Shown in pieces: positions 8,006-15,479 of a stretch of 64,000 nucleotides of DNA. The position numbers were made by a program, and so were the translations under genes. Position 1 is the first letter of the stretch, and each line of letters starts with the position of its first letter. Source of the DNA: Ponticaulis profundi (GTDB lineage Bacteria; Pseudomonadota; Alphaproteobacteria; Caulobacterales; Hyphomonadaceae). Where the stretch lies: assembly GCF_042659465.1 (NCBI RefSeq), contig NZ_JBHSSW010000008.1:37755-101754 (forward strand). Direction: 5' to 3'. The notes under the pieces are model-generated. The model was not told the origin of the DNA, ran no database searches, and saw only the letters and a program-made list of their open reading frames with translations.

Positions 8006-8243
8006 GCGCCGCCTCCACGATGTCGTAACTCAGTACCCCCCCCAGCAAGTCGCGGTGGGTGGGGTTCAGCAAATCACGTGAGAGCCAGGCTTTAACCGTT
8101 CGGCGCGACACCGGGATTTCGCCGGGCATCATGCACCAGAACGTATTTTCGCCGGTCCCAAGATTTGTCAGCGCCAGACCAGCCTTAACAGCAACAGCGT
8201 GGGTCTTTTTCCAAATAGGAGTAGCGGTGTTATGATTTGGCAT
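7992..8243 (-). CDS. Hypothetical phage protein
   Basis: An 83-residue protein beginning MPNHNTATPIWKKTHAV, with a possible helix-turn-helix in the middle (GEIPVSRRTVKAWLSRDLL). The ATG at 8243 follows AAGGCGG; the longer reading up to 8303 covers the Lys-rich end of the neighbouring frame and is less likely. It may be a small DNA-binding regulator of the early operon, but I do not recognise the family. Confidence 0.55.
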   Translation of the reverse strand: MPNHNTATPIWKKTHAVAVKAGLALTNLGTGENTFWCMMPGEIPVSRRTVKAWLSRDLLNPTHRDLLGGVLSYDIVEAAHEEA

Positions 8244-8418
8244 TTTTCCGCCTTTCTTCTTCTTTGATTTTCTTGCGAAGACGCCACGACTTCCAATCGG
8301 CAACCGCCTTACGAATGAACGCGTTCAGCGCGCAGAGCCGCGAGTTTCGCTTTAAGTTCACGTGCGCGGGCTTCGGCCTCTTCGGCTTCTCGTTCGAGCT
8401 GTGCGGCATGGTCTTCAA
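8230..8418 (-). CDS. Doubtful small basic ORF
   Basis: A 62-residue basic open frame whose end overlaps the next gene by 14 bases, which is the coupling style of this operon. Its start would lie about 110 bases inside the preceding regulator gene, because no later ATG exists. A non-ATG start near 8310-8340 could give a 30-residue peptide ending RKKIKEEERRKNAKS. I keep it only because of the regular overlap; it may be non-coding. Confidence 0.3.
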   Translation of the reverse strand: MKTMPHSSNEKPKRPKPAHVNLKRNSRLCALNAFIRKAVADWKSWRLRKKIKEEERRKNAKS

Positions 8419-8680
8419 TCTCTGGGGAAAAGAGGATCAGGAGTGCATCACGCCCCCATGACTTGATGATGCTGCGAAAGGTATCGATGTGCGGGGCCTT
8501 GCCCTCACTGAGCCAGCCCTCAGCTGTGCGGTGAGAAACGCCGATATCGCGGGCCAGCTTCTTAGCCGTGTTGTCGAATCCGTATCGCTTGAACGCCATT
8601 TCAGCGAAGCGCGAGGTAAAGGCTTGCGCATCTGGGGGGAATTTTCCGCTGCTTTGCAAAGTCGTCTCCATCATAGTCAT
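8309..8680 (-). CDS. HTH regulator (CII-position)
   Basis: The 123-residue protein has a helix-turn-helix near residues 38-58 (AKKLARDIGVSHRTAEGWLSEG) and a C-terminal coiled coil (EREAEEAEARARELKAKL). GGAGG lies eight bases before the ATG at 8680. It is the first gene after Cro in the leftward direction, where lambdoid phages place CII, and its tail could drive oligomerisation as in CII. Sequence similarity to CII is not obvious, so the functional analogy is by position. Confidence 0.75.
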   Translation of the reverse strand: MTMMETTLQSSGKFPPDAQAFTSRFAEMAFKRYGFDNTAKKLARDIGVSHRTAEGWLSEGKAPHIDTFRSIIKSWGRDALLILFSPEIEDHAAQLEREAEEAEARARELKAKLAALRAERVHS

Positions 8681-8727
8681 GACAGAGGCCTCCCTGCTGG
8701 AAGCCAGTGAGACACACCGGAGACGCG

Positions 8728-8928
8728 ATGGACGAACGAATTGAGAGACATAAGGCGAGAGCGGCAAAAGCGGGTGCAATTGCTAGGGCCGCGCAACGTC
8801 TTGAAACGTTTCACTTGGGTGTTGCCCGAGAACTGGAAAAATTGGCCGATGCGGCGCAAGGCTGCACCGGCCCCAGTTCGTTTGGGGAGGAAAGTGCGGG
8901 GCCTTCCCCCGCGGTGGAAAAGGCTTGA
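8728..8928 (+). CDS. Small helical protein antisense to early leader
   Basis: A 66-residue, Ala/Arg-rich, probably helical protein. It is read on the plus strand inside the leftward early region, between the CII-position gene and Cro. GGAG lies six bases before its ATG, and a strong hairpin terminator begins at its stop codon. These two signals make a genuine single-gene unit likely even though no family is recognised. Its transcript is antisense to the Cro-to-CII leader, so the RNA itself may regulate. Confidence 0.55.
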   Translation: MDERIERHKARAAKAGAIARAAQRLETFHLGVARELEKLADAAQGCTGPSSFGEESAGPSPAVEKA

Positions 8929-8966
8929 GCCGGGTGTCACTTTGCGCACTCCGGCTCTTTGTTTTT
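8927..8966 (+). terminator. Rho-independent terminator
   Basis: GAGCCGG at 8927-8933 pairs with CCGGCTC at 8951-8957, followed by TTTGTTTTT. It starts inside the stop codon of the plus-strand gene and overlaps the last codons of the Cro-like gene on the other strand. Confidence 0.8.
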
Positions 8967-9176
8967 GGCGCGCTGAACAGCCATCTTCTCAAATGCTTCA
9001 GACGAAAGGCCGGTAATACCGCGCATCAGTCCTCTTCTGCGGACGATGGGCCAATGCTCAGGCGGGATGCTCCCACGAGCACGCCACGAAGCGACGGTCG
9101 GGTATGGGAGCCCAACATCCTCGGCCAGCGCTTTGATGGATGGCCACTTTCTGATCACATCGATAAAGGTTCGCAT
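8937..9176 (-). CDS. Cro-like transcriptional regulator
   Basis: The 79-residue protein has a compact helix-turn-helix (IKALAEDVGLPYPTVASWRA, about residues 13-32) typical of phage Cro/YdaS-like proteins. It is divergent from the CI-type repressor and leads the leftward early operon. I chose the ATG at 9176; the longer reading to 9230 would run through the promoter. Expected role: shut down repressor synthesis and temper early transcription by binding the operators at 9172-9235 and 10953-11010. Confidence 0.82.
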   Translation of the reverse strand: MRTFIDVIRKWPSIKALAEDVGLPYPTVASWRARGSIPPEHWPIVRRRGLMRGITGLSSEAFEKMAVQRAKNKEPECAK

Positions 9177-9235
9177 AATGTCGTTATGCGTGATGCGTAA
9201 TGCGCTGTCAACGCCCAATGCGTAATTCACTCGAA
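9172..9235. promoter_or_regulatory. Divergent CI/Cro operator region with leftward promoter
   Basis: On the minus strand a perfect TTGACA (-35) at 9211-9206 is followed 17 bases on by CATAAC (-10) at 9188-9183, driving Cro. Operators overlap it: GCGCATTACGCAT just after the -35, and a perfect inverted repeat CGCATAA/TTATGCG at 9172-9190 with a 5-base centre. AATTACGCATTGGGCG lies just upstream of the -35 box. The same elements recur at 10953-11010, so both early promoters should be controlled by the same repressor. Confidence 0.8.
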
Positions 9236-9247
9236 TATTCTTGCGCC

Positions 9248-9898
9248 ATGACTAAAGGCCAAAGACTGATTCAGGCTCGCAAAAAGGCGGGATACGAAAA
9301 CGCGATGGACGCCTGCGAGGCGTTCGGCTGGAAGTATTCGACCTATGCGGGACACGAAAACGACTCGCGGGGCTTCTCCGCAGAGACGGCAAAGAGGTAT
9401 TCCCGCGCCTACCGGATTAAACCAAACTGGCTACTGTTTGGAGAAGACGACGCCGCACCAGCTATCGACAAACCTATGGGCGACGTGGCATCTGTACCGG
9501 TCTTTGACCTCTCCGCAAGCGCTGGCGTTGGCTCAATAGTTGATGAAGGCGAGCCCCTGCACTATCACCCGTTCTTGGTGGATGACTTGAACCGCCTCAC
9601 CCGCTCAAGCTCTGACAATCTGGCACTAATCACCGTTCGTGGCGATAGTATGGAACCCACACTTCGTCCGGGAGATATGATCTTAATCGATCAGACAGTG
9701 CGGAAAATGCAGGGCGCCGGGATATATGTTATCAACATCGCAGGCCAGCTCTATGTGAAGCGTCTGTCTATGGCGATGAATGGCCGGGAGCTGATCGTTG
9801 AATCGGACAACAAGCACTATGAAACTCAAAGGATCGATAGCAATGAAGAGCTTTATTTCATTGGGCGAGTGCTCTGGCTTAGTCGGGCTATGTTTTAA
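9248..9898 (+). CDS. CI-type prophage repressor (LexA-like, S24 fold)
   Basis: The 216-residue repressor has an N-terminal helix-turn-helix (about residues 20-45) and a C-terminal S24 self-cleavage domain. Serine 134 lies in RGDSMEPTLRPGD and lysine 171 in LYVKRL; their 37-residue spacing equals that of LexA. Ala92-Gly93 in SASAGVG is the likely cleavage site. It should keep the prophage silent by binding the two operator regions and be inactivated by RecA during DNA damage. The ATG at 9248 was chosen; the frame continues upstream through the operator. The gene shares its promoter region with cro and is followed by an overlapping secreted-protein gene. Confidence 0.95.
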   Translation: MTKGQRLIQARKKAGYENAMDACEAFGWKYSTYAGHENDSRGFSAETAKRYSRAYRIKPNWLLFGEDDAAPAIDKPMGDVASVPVFDLSASAGVGSIVDEGEPLHYHPFLVDDLNRLTRSSSDNLALITVRGDSMEPTLRPGDMILIDQTVRKMQGAGIYVINIAGQLYVKRLSMAMNGRELIVESDNKHYETQRIDSNEELYFIGRVLWLSRAMF

Positions 9899-10445
9899 AA
9901 GCTGGCGGGCAGTCACTGTCATCACCCTTGCGGGATTGATTTCGCCGCCATCTTTCGCTCAAAATCACCTGCCTGATGAATGGCAAATCGGCCAAGAGTA
10001 CGAGTTTCGACCTGGATACTACTCGAAACTGGTGGCTGAAGAGGATGGCTGGAAAACAATCATCACTGAATTCAAAGATGGCTCATTATGCTCCACCGTC
10101 AAAGCCGCGGACGAATCTTATGTTGTTGAGCCAATAAATGGAAGATTCCTGTCGCTAGATCCGGTTTTTGTCGAGATCACGGGGGACGGCGTTTTTGAGC
10201 CAGGCTGGCGCGTAAAAGGTCCGCATCGTGGTGAATATGAATACCGCACGGTCGGAGACCGTTTTATGACAGAAGGCGCTGATTACAACAAAGATCTCAG
10301 CGTCTCTGAAACTACGATTGAATACATCTACACGGGATGGAAATATCCTGAAATCCGCGTCGACATGGAGCGGAGGTCGGGCACCGCAGACATGACAGGC
10401 CTTCGCAGCGCCTATGAGAGACACTTGAGCCATTGCGAAAAATAG
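9843..10445 (+). CDS. Predicted secreted protein downstream of repressor
   Basis: The 200-residue product has a signal-peptide-like N-terminus: a hydrophobic core TVITLAGLISPPSFA with probable cleavage after SFA (about residue 40). The rest is a soluble, acidic and aromatic-rich periplasmic domain with two cysteines that could pair. It overlaps the repressor by 56 bases and should be expressed with it in the lysogen, as expected for a lysogenic conversion (moron) gene. I do not recognise the family. The start is uncertain: the ATG at 9843 gives a rather long region before the hydrophobic core. Confidence 0.65.
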   Translation: MKSFISLGECSGLVGLCFKSWRAVTVITLAGLISPPSFAQNHLPDEWQIGQEYEFRPGYYSKLVAEEDGWKTIITEFKDGSLCSTVKAADESYVVEPINGRFLSLDPVFVEITGDGVFEPGWRVKGPHRGEYEYRTVGDRFMTEGADYNKDLSVSETTIEYIYTGWKYPEIRVDMERRSGTADMTGLRSAYERHLSHCEK

Positions 10446-10494
10446 CCCGAAATCAGCTCGCGGGCAAGGTGACTACCGTATTCAGGGGGATAGG

Positions 10495-10776
10495 ATGACA
10501 GACGAAGCAGAGGCGGAGAAACGCTTTCAGCTCCTCATCGGCCAGAATGCCGTGCTCAAGCATGTTCTTGTGGCGGTTATTGTTCATATAATGAAAAACG
10601 AGGGTTTAGGCGAGCAGGATCAATTCTGGAATGCCCTGATGAACCCCGATGTGCGCCCGCCAAAGGATTCCGGACCAATGGATGTTGATGTTCTTCAGAG
10701 CTTTCTGCGATTCACTCAGGCTGAAGTGGCCGATCTTCGCCAACGAGTCGAGTCGGCGTCCATCCATCTGGAATAG
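10495..10776 (+). CDS. Hypothetical prophage protein
   Basis: A 93-residue mostly helical protein of unknown function, with a clear GGGGGA upstream of its ATG. It follows the secreted protein gene by 50 bases and probably shares the repressor transcript. It ends before the terminator at 10915. Confidence 0.6.
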   Translation: MTDEAEAEKRFQLLIGQNAVLKHVLVAVIVHIMKNEGLGEQDQFWNALMNPDVRPPKDSGPMDVDVLQSFLRFTQAEVADLRQRVESASIHLE

Positions 10777-10897
10777 TAATAACTATCTTGGATTGGAGTT
10801 TATGGCGCACCTTCCCACAATGCCGTCGCTCCAATTCCCGCAGGCGCTTATCTAGCGCGTCCACCAATTGCGATAATCTGACATAGTCGTCGCTCAT
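10712..10897 (-). CDS. Possible small leftward ORF
   Basis: A 61-residue frame starting MSDDYVRLSQLVDALDKRL, preceded by AAGGA at good spacing. The N-terminal half looks like a genuine helical protein. The last 22 codons overlap the opposite gene at 10495-10776, which is unusual, so the call is tentative. It would be transcribed divergently from the rightward early promoter. Confidence 0.35.
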   Translation of the reverse strand: MSDDYVRLSQLVDALDKRLRELERRHCGKVRHKLQSKIVITIPDGWTPTRLVGEDRPLQPE

Positions 10898-10914
10898 AGC
10901 AAGTCCTTCCCACA

Positions 10915-10936
10915 GCCCGCCCCGTGCGGGCTTTTT
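10915..10936 (+). terminator. Rho-independent terminator
   Basis: GCCCGC and GCGGGC form a six-base GC stem around CCCGT, followed by TTTTT. It insulates the repressor transcript from the early promoter that starts just downstream. Confidence 0.85.
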
Positions 10937-10952
10937 CGTACCCCTGCATAAA

Positions 10953-11010
10953 CTAATTACGCATTTTGCGCAAATTACCATTGACAGCGCATTATGCATT
11001 TTGCATATTC
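10953..11010 (+). promoter_or_regulatory. Rightward early promoter with operators (PL-like)
   Basis: A perfect TTGACA at 10981-10986 is followed 17 bases on by CATATT at 11004-11009. The promoter is embedded in repeats: AATTACGCATTTTGCGC (10955-10971), GCGCATTATGCAT (10988-10999) and GCATTTTGCATAT. From the -35 box onward it shares its first 14 bases, then GCAT, then GCATA in register with the Cro promoter. It should be silenced by the CI-type repressor and drives the operon from 11101 to the integrase. Confidence 0.85.
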
Positions 11011-11100
11011 TCCTCAAGACAGCCCGGAACCCCAGCCAAAGGCTCGGCTCCTCCCCCACCCGTCCCGCCGAGCGCCGGGCTGTCCCAAGGAGATTATGAG

Positions 11101-11430
11101 ATGGCCGCACATGACCACCCAGACTTCTACGAGCACCTGGACCGCGAACGCGCTCTGAGCCGTATCAGCGCAAAGTATGACGCCATGTCGCCAGTCGAGC
11201 GGGTCATTGATCGCTGTGAGAAAACAATCTCACGCATCGAGGGGCGCGGCCTTCGCAACTACCAGCTCGCCAATCTTGCGAACAATTGCCGTCATCATGG
11301 CTTCGACCTGTTCGCTGACTGGCGCGATTGGAGAAACGCAGCAGCATGGATTGAACGCCATGGTGTCTCTGCCGCTGTGGATCGTATTCGCTCGGTCACT
11401 GCTCAACTCAAGCAGGGGCAAGCAGCATGA
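11101..11430 (+). CDS. Hypothetical phage early protein
   Basis: A 109-residue basic, helical protein and the first gene of the rightward early operon. AAGGAG lies eight bases before the ATG. No family is recognised. The first product of such operons often blocks host functions, but nothing in the sequence proves a role. Confidence 0.7.
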   Translation: MAAHDHPDFYEHLDRERALSRISAKYDAMSPVERVIDRCEKTISRIEGRGLRNYQLANLANNCRHHGFDLFADWRDWRNAAAWIERHGVSAAVDRIRSVTAQLKQGQAA

Positions 11431-11738
11431 GCGCGGTTCTTCACGCCATCCTCGGCTGCACGCCAGACAAAGAGGCGATCAATGTTCGTAGCCTCGCCTT
11501 TCAGTCAAAGATTGACGCGATAGAGGCGGCATACCGGATAGCAGAGCGCCGCTTGCAGCTGTGGGATTACGAAACAGTGGCGCGGGACTTCTGCACACTC
11601 GTTCAGCTGACTGTCCCGCTGGTGGATTTCGCTTTCCATTTCCCGAAGGCCAAGAGCTTTTCCGAACAGATCCGCATCCTTCACCGCAACAAGACCAGCG
11701 CGATCGAGCAGCTGACCAAAGCAATGGTGAACCCGTGA
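11427..11738 (+). CDS. Hypothetical phage early protein
   Basis: A 103-residue helical protein of unknown family; its ATG overlaps the previous stop (ATGA). It contains repeated short hydrophobic helices and a single cysteine pair of no obvious pattern. Confidence 0.68.
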   Translation: MSAVLHAILGCTPDKEAINVRSLAFQSKIDAIEAAYRIAERRLQLWDYETVARDFCTLVQLTVPLVDFAFHFPKAKSFSEQIRILHRNKTSAIEQLTKAMVNP

Positions 11739-11836
11739 TCACACTAACCCTGATTTTCGCCCTCGCTGGTGCCCGCCTTATCTGGCTGGCCGGTGAGGTG
11801 CTGCCACTAACTATGGAGATGTTTGATGCTGACTGA
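11735..11836 (+). CDS. 33-residue membrane micro-protein
   Basis: A GTG start overlaps the previous stop (GTGA). The 33-residue product begins MITLTLIFALAGARLIWLAG, a single membrane helix, followed by a short acidic tail. The frame ends inside the start of the next gene, the coupling style seen along the whole operon. No function can be assigned. Confidence 0.55.
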   Translation: MITLTLIFALAGARLIWLAGEVLPLTMEMFDAD

Positions 11837-12080
11837 AGATGAAGCGAGAGAGAAAGGCTGCTGCGTATTCATTGGCAGTATGTGCTCAGCGTCCGCGTGT
11901 ATGGCGTGGCAGGTGGAGGCTTATGCTGGCTCCACATTCGGCGCCACGCTTGATAACGCCAAGGCATTGATTGAGCGCTACCCCGACACTTACGAAGCCG
12001 ATATCGGCAAGACTTCGCCCATGGCCATCGTGACACGCAAAAAGGACGTTGGCTACTGCGGTAGGGCGGGCAAGCCATGA
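11826..12080 (+). CDS. Small cysteine-rich phage protein
   Basis: The 84-residue protein has a cluster of cysteines (CC at about 12-13, then C20, C25) and a further cysteine near the end, which suggests metal binding. GGAG lies seven bases before the ATG at 11826. It is coupled to the PAPS-reductase-like gene by an ATGA overlap, so the two may act together. Confidence 0.65.
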   Translation: MLTEDEAREKGCCVFIGSMCSASACMAWQVEAYAGSTFGATLDNAKALIERYPDTYEADIGKTSPMAIVTRKKDVGYCGRAGKP

Positions 12081-12901
12081 CCTACCAGCAAGCCGTCAAA
12101 GCAAACGAAGCATTCCTTGACCGCCTTTCGCGTCAAGAGCGCCTTCACCGCCCAACCATCGCTGTGTGGTTCTCTTGCGGTGTCGTGTCAGCGGTTGCTG
12201 CCAAAATCGCTTTGGACAGCTATTCGGACAAATACGATGTGCGCGTCCTCAACACGCCGATATCAGAGGAAGACGATGACAATCGCCGTTTCCTGCGAGA
12301 CTGCGAGGAATGGCTCGGAGTTCGTGTCGAAACAGTCATTGCCAGCAAATACCCGACCTCATCAGCTGTTGATGTATGGGACAAACGCGGGGCGATGTCG
12401 TTTCCTCACGGGGCGCCATGTACTGTCCACCTGAAGAAAGAGGCCCGCCAAGAGTGGGAGGCGATTCATAAGCCAGATTGGCATGTGCTCGGCTTCTCGT
12501 ACGACGAGTTGAAGCGCCACCAAAAATTCGTTCAAACCGAGCGCGAGAACGTATTGCCAGTGCTTATTGATCGAAAGCTAACCCGTGACGACTGCGGAAG
12601 GCTGATCATTTCGGCTGGGATTAATCCTCCCGGGATCTATGCCGAAGGCTATCCAAACGCAAATTGTATCGGATGCGTGAAGGCAACAAGCCCCACTTAT
12701 TGGAATCTCGTCAGGAGAACACGCCCTAAAGTCTTTGCTGAACGAGCAGAGCAATCTCGTCGCTTGGGCGTGCGGCTCGTTCGCGTAAAGGGCGAACGTA
12801 TCTTTCTCGATGAACTCGATCCACTGGCGACAGGGTCTCCCCTTAATACGATGAAATTCGATTGCGGTCTGTTCTGTGAAGAATGGAAGGACGCCACATG
12901 A
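12077..12901 (+). CDS. PAPS reductase-like PP-loop protein
   Basis: The 274-residue protein belongs to the phosphoadenosine phosphosulfate reductase-like family of N-type ATP pyrophosphatases. The nucleotide loop lies in VWFSCGVVSAVAA (about residues 30-42). Later come HGAPCTVHLKK, HVLGFSYDEL and a cysteine pair in NANCIGCVKATSPTYWNLVR-like sequence (about residues 192-211), typical of phage members. The loop reads SCGVVSA where a sulfate reductase has SGGKDSx. Phage members of this group are suspected of sulfur-based nucleic acid modification rather than sulfate assimilation. It sits ahead of the RecE/RecT pair. Confidence 0.8.
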   Translation: MTYQQAVKANEAFLDRLSRQERLHRPTIAVWFSCGVVSAVAAKIALDSYSDKYDVRVLNTPISEEDDDNRRFLRDCEEWLGVRVETVIASKYPTSSAVDVWDKRGAMSFPHGAPCTVHLKKEARQEWEAIHKPDWHVLGFSYDELKRHQKFVQTERENVLPVLIDRKLTRDDCGRLIISAGINPPGIYAEGYPNANCIGCVKATSPTYWNLVRRTRPKVFAERAEQSRRLGVRLVRVKGERIFLDELDPLATGSPLNTMKFDCGLFCEEWKDAT

Positions 12902-13113
12902 CCCCCGTTTTCAACCTATCCGCCCATGCGTCCCGCGAACCTATGCGGTGCCCCACCATCACCCGCGCTCATGCTGGCGTTGAGGTCTGCCGCCTACGTG
13001 ACAGAGCCGATGACCTTGAGAGACATGCGCGACGCATCATGGCCGTTGCCGCAGCGGCAAGAGCAGCCGCCAAGCTTGTCGAAATGGAACTACAGAAGGA
13101 ACCTCGTAAATGA
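12898..13113 (+). CDS. Hypothetical phage protein
   Basis: A 71-residue helical, Ala/Arg-rich protein of unknown function. The start overlaps the previous stop (ATGA) and its own stop overlaps the next ATG. Its heptad-like C-terminal half could form a coiled coil. Confidence 0.6.
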   Translation: MTPVFNLSAHASREPMRCPTITRAHAGVEVCRLRDRADDLERHARRIMAVAAAARAAAKLVEMELQKEPRK

Positions 13114-13307
13114 CCGGAATGCTCTGCCCTTCAATGCCCCGCCAGCGCCCATCTGAGCACACCCTTTCAGAACGGGCCGTCACCGCCCTCGAAGACGCAC
13201 GGGATGAGCTTCTGACAGCGGTACTCAACACACACCAGCAAGAACGAGCCCGTGACGTTCTGATCGAGATTTTCGCACTCGTTGAAATGGAGACAGACAA
13301 TGGCTGA
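13110..13307 (+). CDS. Hypothetical phage protein
   Basis: A 65-residue helical protein of unknown function, overlapping its neighbours by four and eight bases. The C-terminal part (LIEIFALVEMETDNG) doubles as leader for the exonuclease gene and contains its ribosome-binding site. Confidence 0.6.
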   Translation: MTGMLCPSMPRQRPSEHTLSERAVTALEDARDELLTAVLNTHQQERARDVLIEIFALVEMETDNG

Positions 13308-14412
13308 TGGAATGCAGAAGGCCGTCATTAGTGAGCCTGGCGTTTACCTGAACTTGCCTGACAGCGACTATTTCGCGGTTGATGCAATCGGCTCATCAGA
13401 TATCAAAAAGCTGCTCAAGAACCCTGCAGACTGGTGGTATGAGTCTGCACACAACCCACACTATGAGCGGAGCTCTGACTCGGCGGCACGAACGCTTGGC
13501 AGCGCGCTTCATTGTCTGTTGCTCGAAGGCGAGCAGGCTTACGCAGAGCGGTTTGCGGTCGAGCCGGACCCAAAGGATTATCCGAACGCCGCCCGAACGG
13601 TGAAGGACTTGCGCGAACTTCTCAACCTGTTCGACATTGAATTCAAGGCAACCAGCAACAAGCCCGACCTCGTTGAGAAATTTCGGGCGTACAATCTTCA
13701 CCACCGATCGTGGGATCTGATTGTCGAAGAACACCGCGAACTTGTGGAGGGCGGTATGACCCCCCTCACCGCACGGCAAGACCGCTGCGTCCGTCACATG
13801 TCTGAACTGGCATTGGCTCACGAGGATATAGGGCCAGCCATTCGCGGCGGACTCAACGAAGTATCTGTGTTCTGGCGCCGTGAGGGCGACGACACGCTCT
13901 ATAGAGCACGCTTCGACTGCCTGCAGCCGGGCTTCAATCTCGACCTAAAAAGCATGTCGAATTGGCAGGGCCGAAACGTCGCCCAGTCGGTGATCAAGCA
14001 GATAACTGAACTTGAGTATGACCTGCAGCGCGTCTTCTACGATGAAGCACGCTCAGCTCTTCGCGAACACGTCCAGGCGGGGCGGATTATCACCGGTGCC
14101 GGCACAACGGACGAGAACCTCACTTCGTTGAAACAAATCGCCTCTCGCGATGAGTGGAAATGGGTGTGGCTATTCTATCAGGTTCGCGACGACAGAACCG
14201 GCAAAGCTCCAATTCTCGTCCCTCGCCTGCACGAGCCCACGGGCACAGTCTACGAGGAGGCGCAAAACGCCATTGAGCTGGCCCTCGAAAACTACCGAGA
14301 CTTTCGCGATCGCTTCAGTCTGGACACGCCGTGGCATCATTCTGAGCCGCTGGAAGAGCTCGAAGACCACCACCTCGCAAACCTTCAATACAAGCGGAGC
14401 ATTTCGACATGA
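13300..14412 (+). CDS. RecE-like exonuclease (PDDEXK)
   Basis: The 370-residue protein matches phage RecE/exonuclease VIII-type nucleases. The start region GVYLNLPDSDYFAVDAIGSS followed by LG.ALHCLLLEG is characteristic. The PD-(D/E)XK core is visible as RARFDCL followed by FNLDLKSM (about residues 203-223), with a Q..L.YDLQR..Y motif after it (about residue 238). It should resect double-stranded ends in the 5' to 3' direction and feed RecT. Start ATG at 13300 has GGAG seven bases upstream; the longer frame to 13282 is less likely. It overlaps recT by four bases. Confidence 0.9.
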   Translation: MADGMQKAVISEPGVYLNLPDSDYFAVDAIGSSDIKKLLKNPADWWYESAHNPHYERSSDSAARTLGSALHCLLLEGEQAYAERFAVEPDPKDYPNAARTVKDLRELLNLFDIEFKATSNKPDLVEKFRAYNLHHRSWDLIVEEHRELVEGGMTPLTARQDRCVRHMSELALAHEDIGPAIRGGLNEVSVFWRREGDDTLYRARFDCLQPGFNLDLKSMSNWQGRNVAQSVIKQITELEYDLQRVFYDEARSALREHVQAGRIITGAGTTDENLTSLKQIASRDEWKWVWLFYQVRDDRTGKAPILVPRLHEPTGTVYEEAQNAIELALENYRDFRDRFSLDTPWHHSEPLEELEDHHLANLQYKRSIST

Positions 14413-15479
14413 ATGATGTAACTGTGAAGACGCCACCAAAAGCTCCAACGACATGGCGTGACACGCTTGATCAAGTCGCCCCTAGCTTTGAAGACGCGCT
14501 GCCGAAGCACGTCTCAATCGACCGCTTCAAGCGGATTGTCGCAAATGCCATTGCCGGTGACGGCTATGTGCAAAAAGCGCTGCAGGAAAACCCAAAGACC
14601 GTTTGGTCTGCTTGCATGGCTTGCGCAAAAGACGGCCTGATTCCTGATGGCCGAGACGCCGCAATTGTCGCTTACCGCAGCCAGAAAAACGGTTATGAAG
14701 CGCAATACATCCCGATGATCGGCGGCTTGCTGAAGCTCATTCGGCAGTCTGGCGAGGTTGCAAGCATCAGTGCGCACGTCGTCCATAAGAACGACAGCTT
14801 CACCTACGTTCTCGGTGATGAAGAGCGTATCGAACACAGCCCGGCTCTAATGAACCGTGGGGAAATGATTGCTGCTTATGCGATCATCCGCACAAAAGAT
14901 GGCGGCATATATCGAGACATCATGGGCGCCGACGAGATTGCGAAAGTTCGATCGATCTCAAAGGCAAAGAACGGCCCGTGGAATGGCCCGTTTGTTGGAG
15001 AGATGTGGAAGAAGACAGTTCTTCGCCGCCTCGCAAAGCGCGCGCCTCTTTCCACTGACATCATGGATGTCATAAGCCGAGATGACCACCTGCACGATCT
15101 GGACAAAGCCGAGCGCCTTCCAGAGCCGCGTTCAAGCAAGCTCTCACTGGCGGCATTGAATGAAGACGTGATCGACATTGAAGATGACGCGCCCGAAGCT
15201 GCAGAAAGCACTCCTTCAGAAGATGCGCAGCCCCCTCTGCCAAAGATACCGCAAATCGACTTTTCCGATGCTGCAGACAAGGACGTAAAGCTCTGGAAGG
15301 CGGCGATGATGATCCACCTGGAACGCGCACCGGAGAAAGCTGCAGCTCTGCTTTGGGTCAACAGCATGTCTATATTGGACGAATGCGAAAACGCCTACCC
15401 GGACGTTTACGATGATCTTCTCGCGGTCAAGAACGAGCGCCAGCTCTCCGATGCCAACACTGAAAGCGAGGTGGCGTGA
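14409..15479 (+). CDS. recT: RecT single-strand annealing protein
   Basis: The 356-residue protein is a RecT-family annealase. Diagnostic segments are ACAKDGLIPDGRDAA (about residues 75-89), YIPMIGGLLKLIR (about 101-113), and MWKKTVLRRLAKRAPLS near residue 205. The C-terminal 100 residues are acidic and less conserved. It pairs single strands during recombination-dependent replication or repair together with the adjacent exonuclease; the ATGA overlap gives balanced synthesis. Confidence 0.95.
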   Translation: MNDVTVKTPPKAPTTWRDTLDQVAPSFEDALPKHVSIDRFKRIVANAIAGDGYVQKALQENPKTVWSACMACAKDGLIPDGRDAAIVAYRSQKNGYEAQYIPMIGGLLKLIRQSGEVASISAHVVHKNDSFTYVLGDEERIEHSPALMNRGEMIAAYAIIRTKDGGIYRDIMGADEIAKVRSISKAKNGPWNGPFVGEMWKKTVLRRLAKRAPLSTDIMDVISRDDHLHDLDKAERLPEPRSSKLSLAALNEDVIDIEDDAPEAAESTPSEDAQPPLPKIPQIDFSDAADKDVKLWKAAMMIHLERAPEKAAALLWVNSMSILDECENAYPDVYDDLLAVKNERQLSDANTESEVA

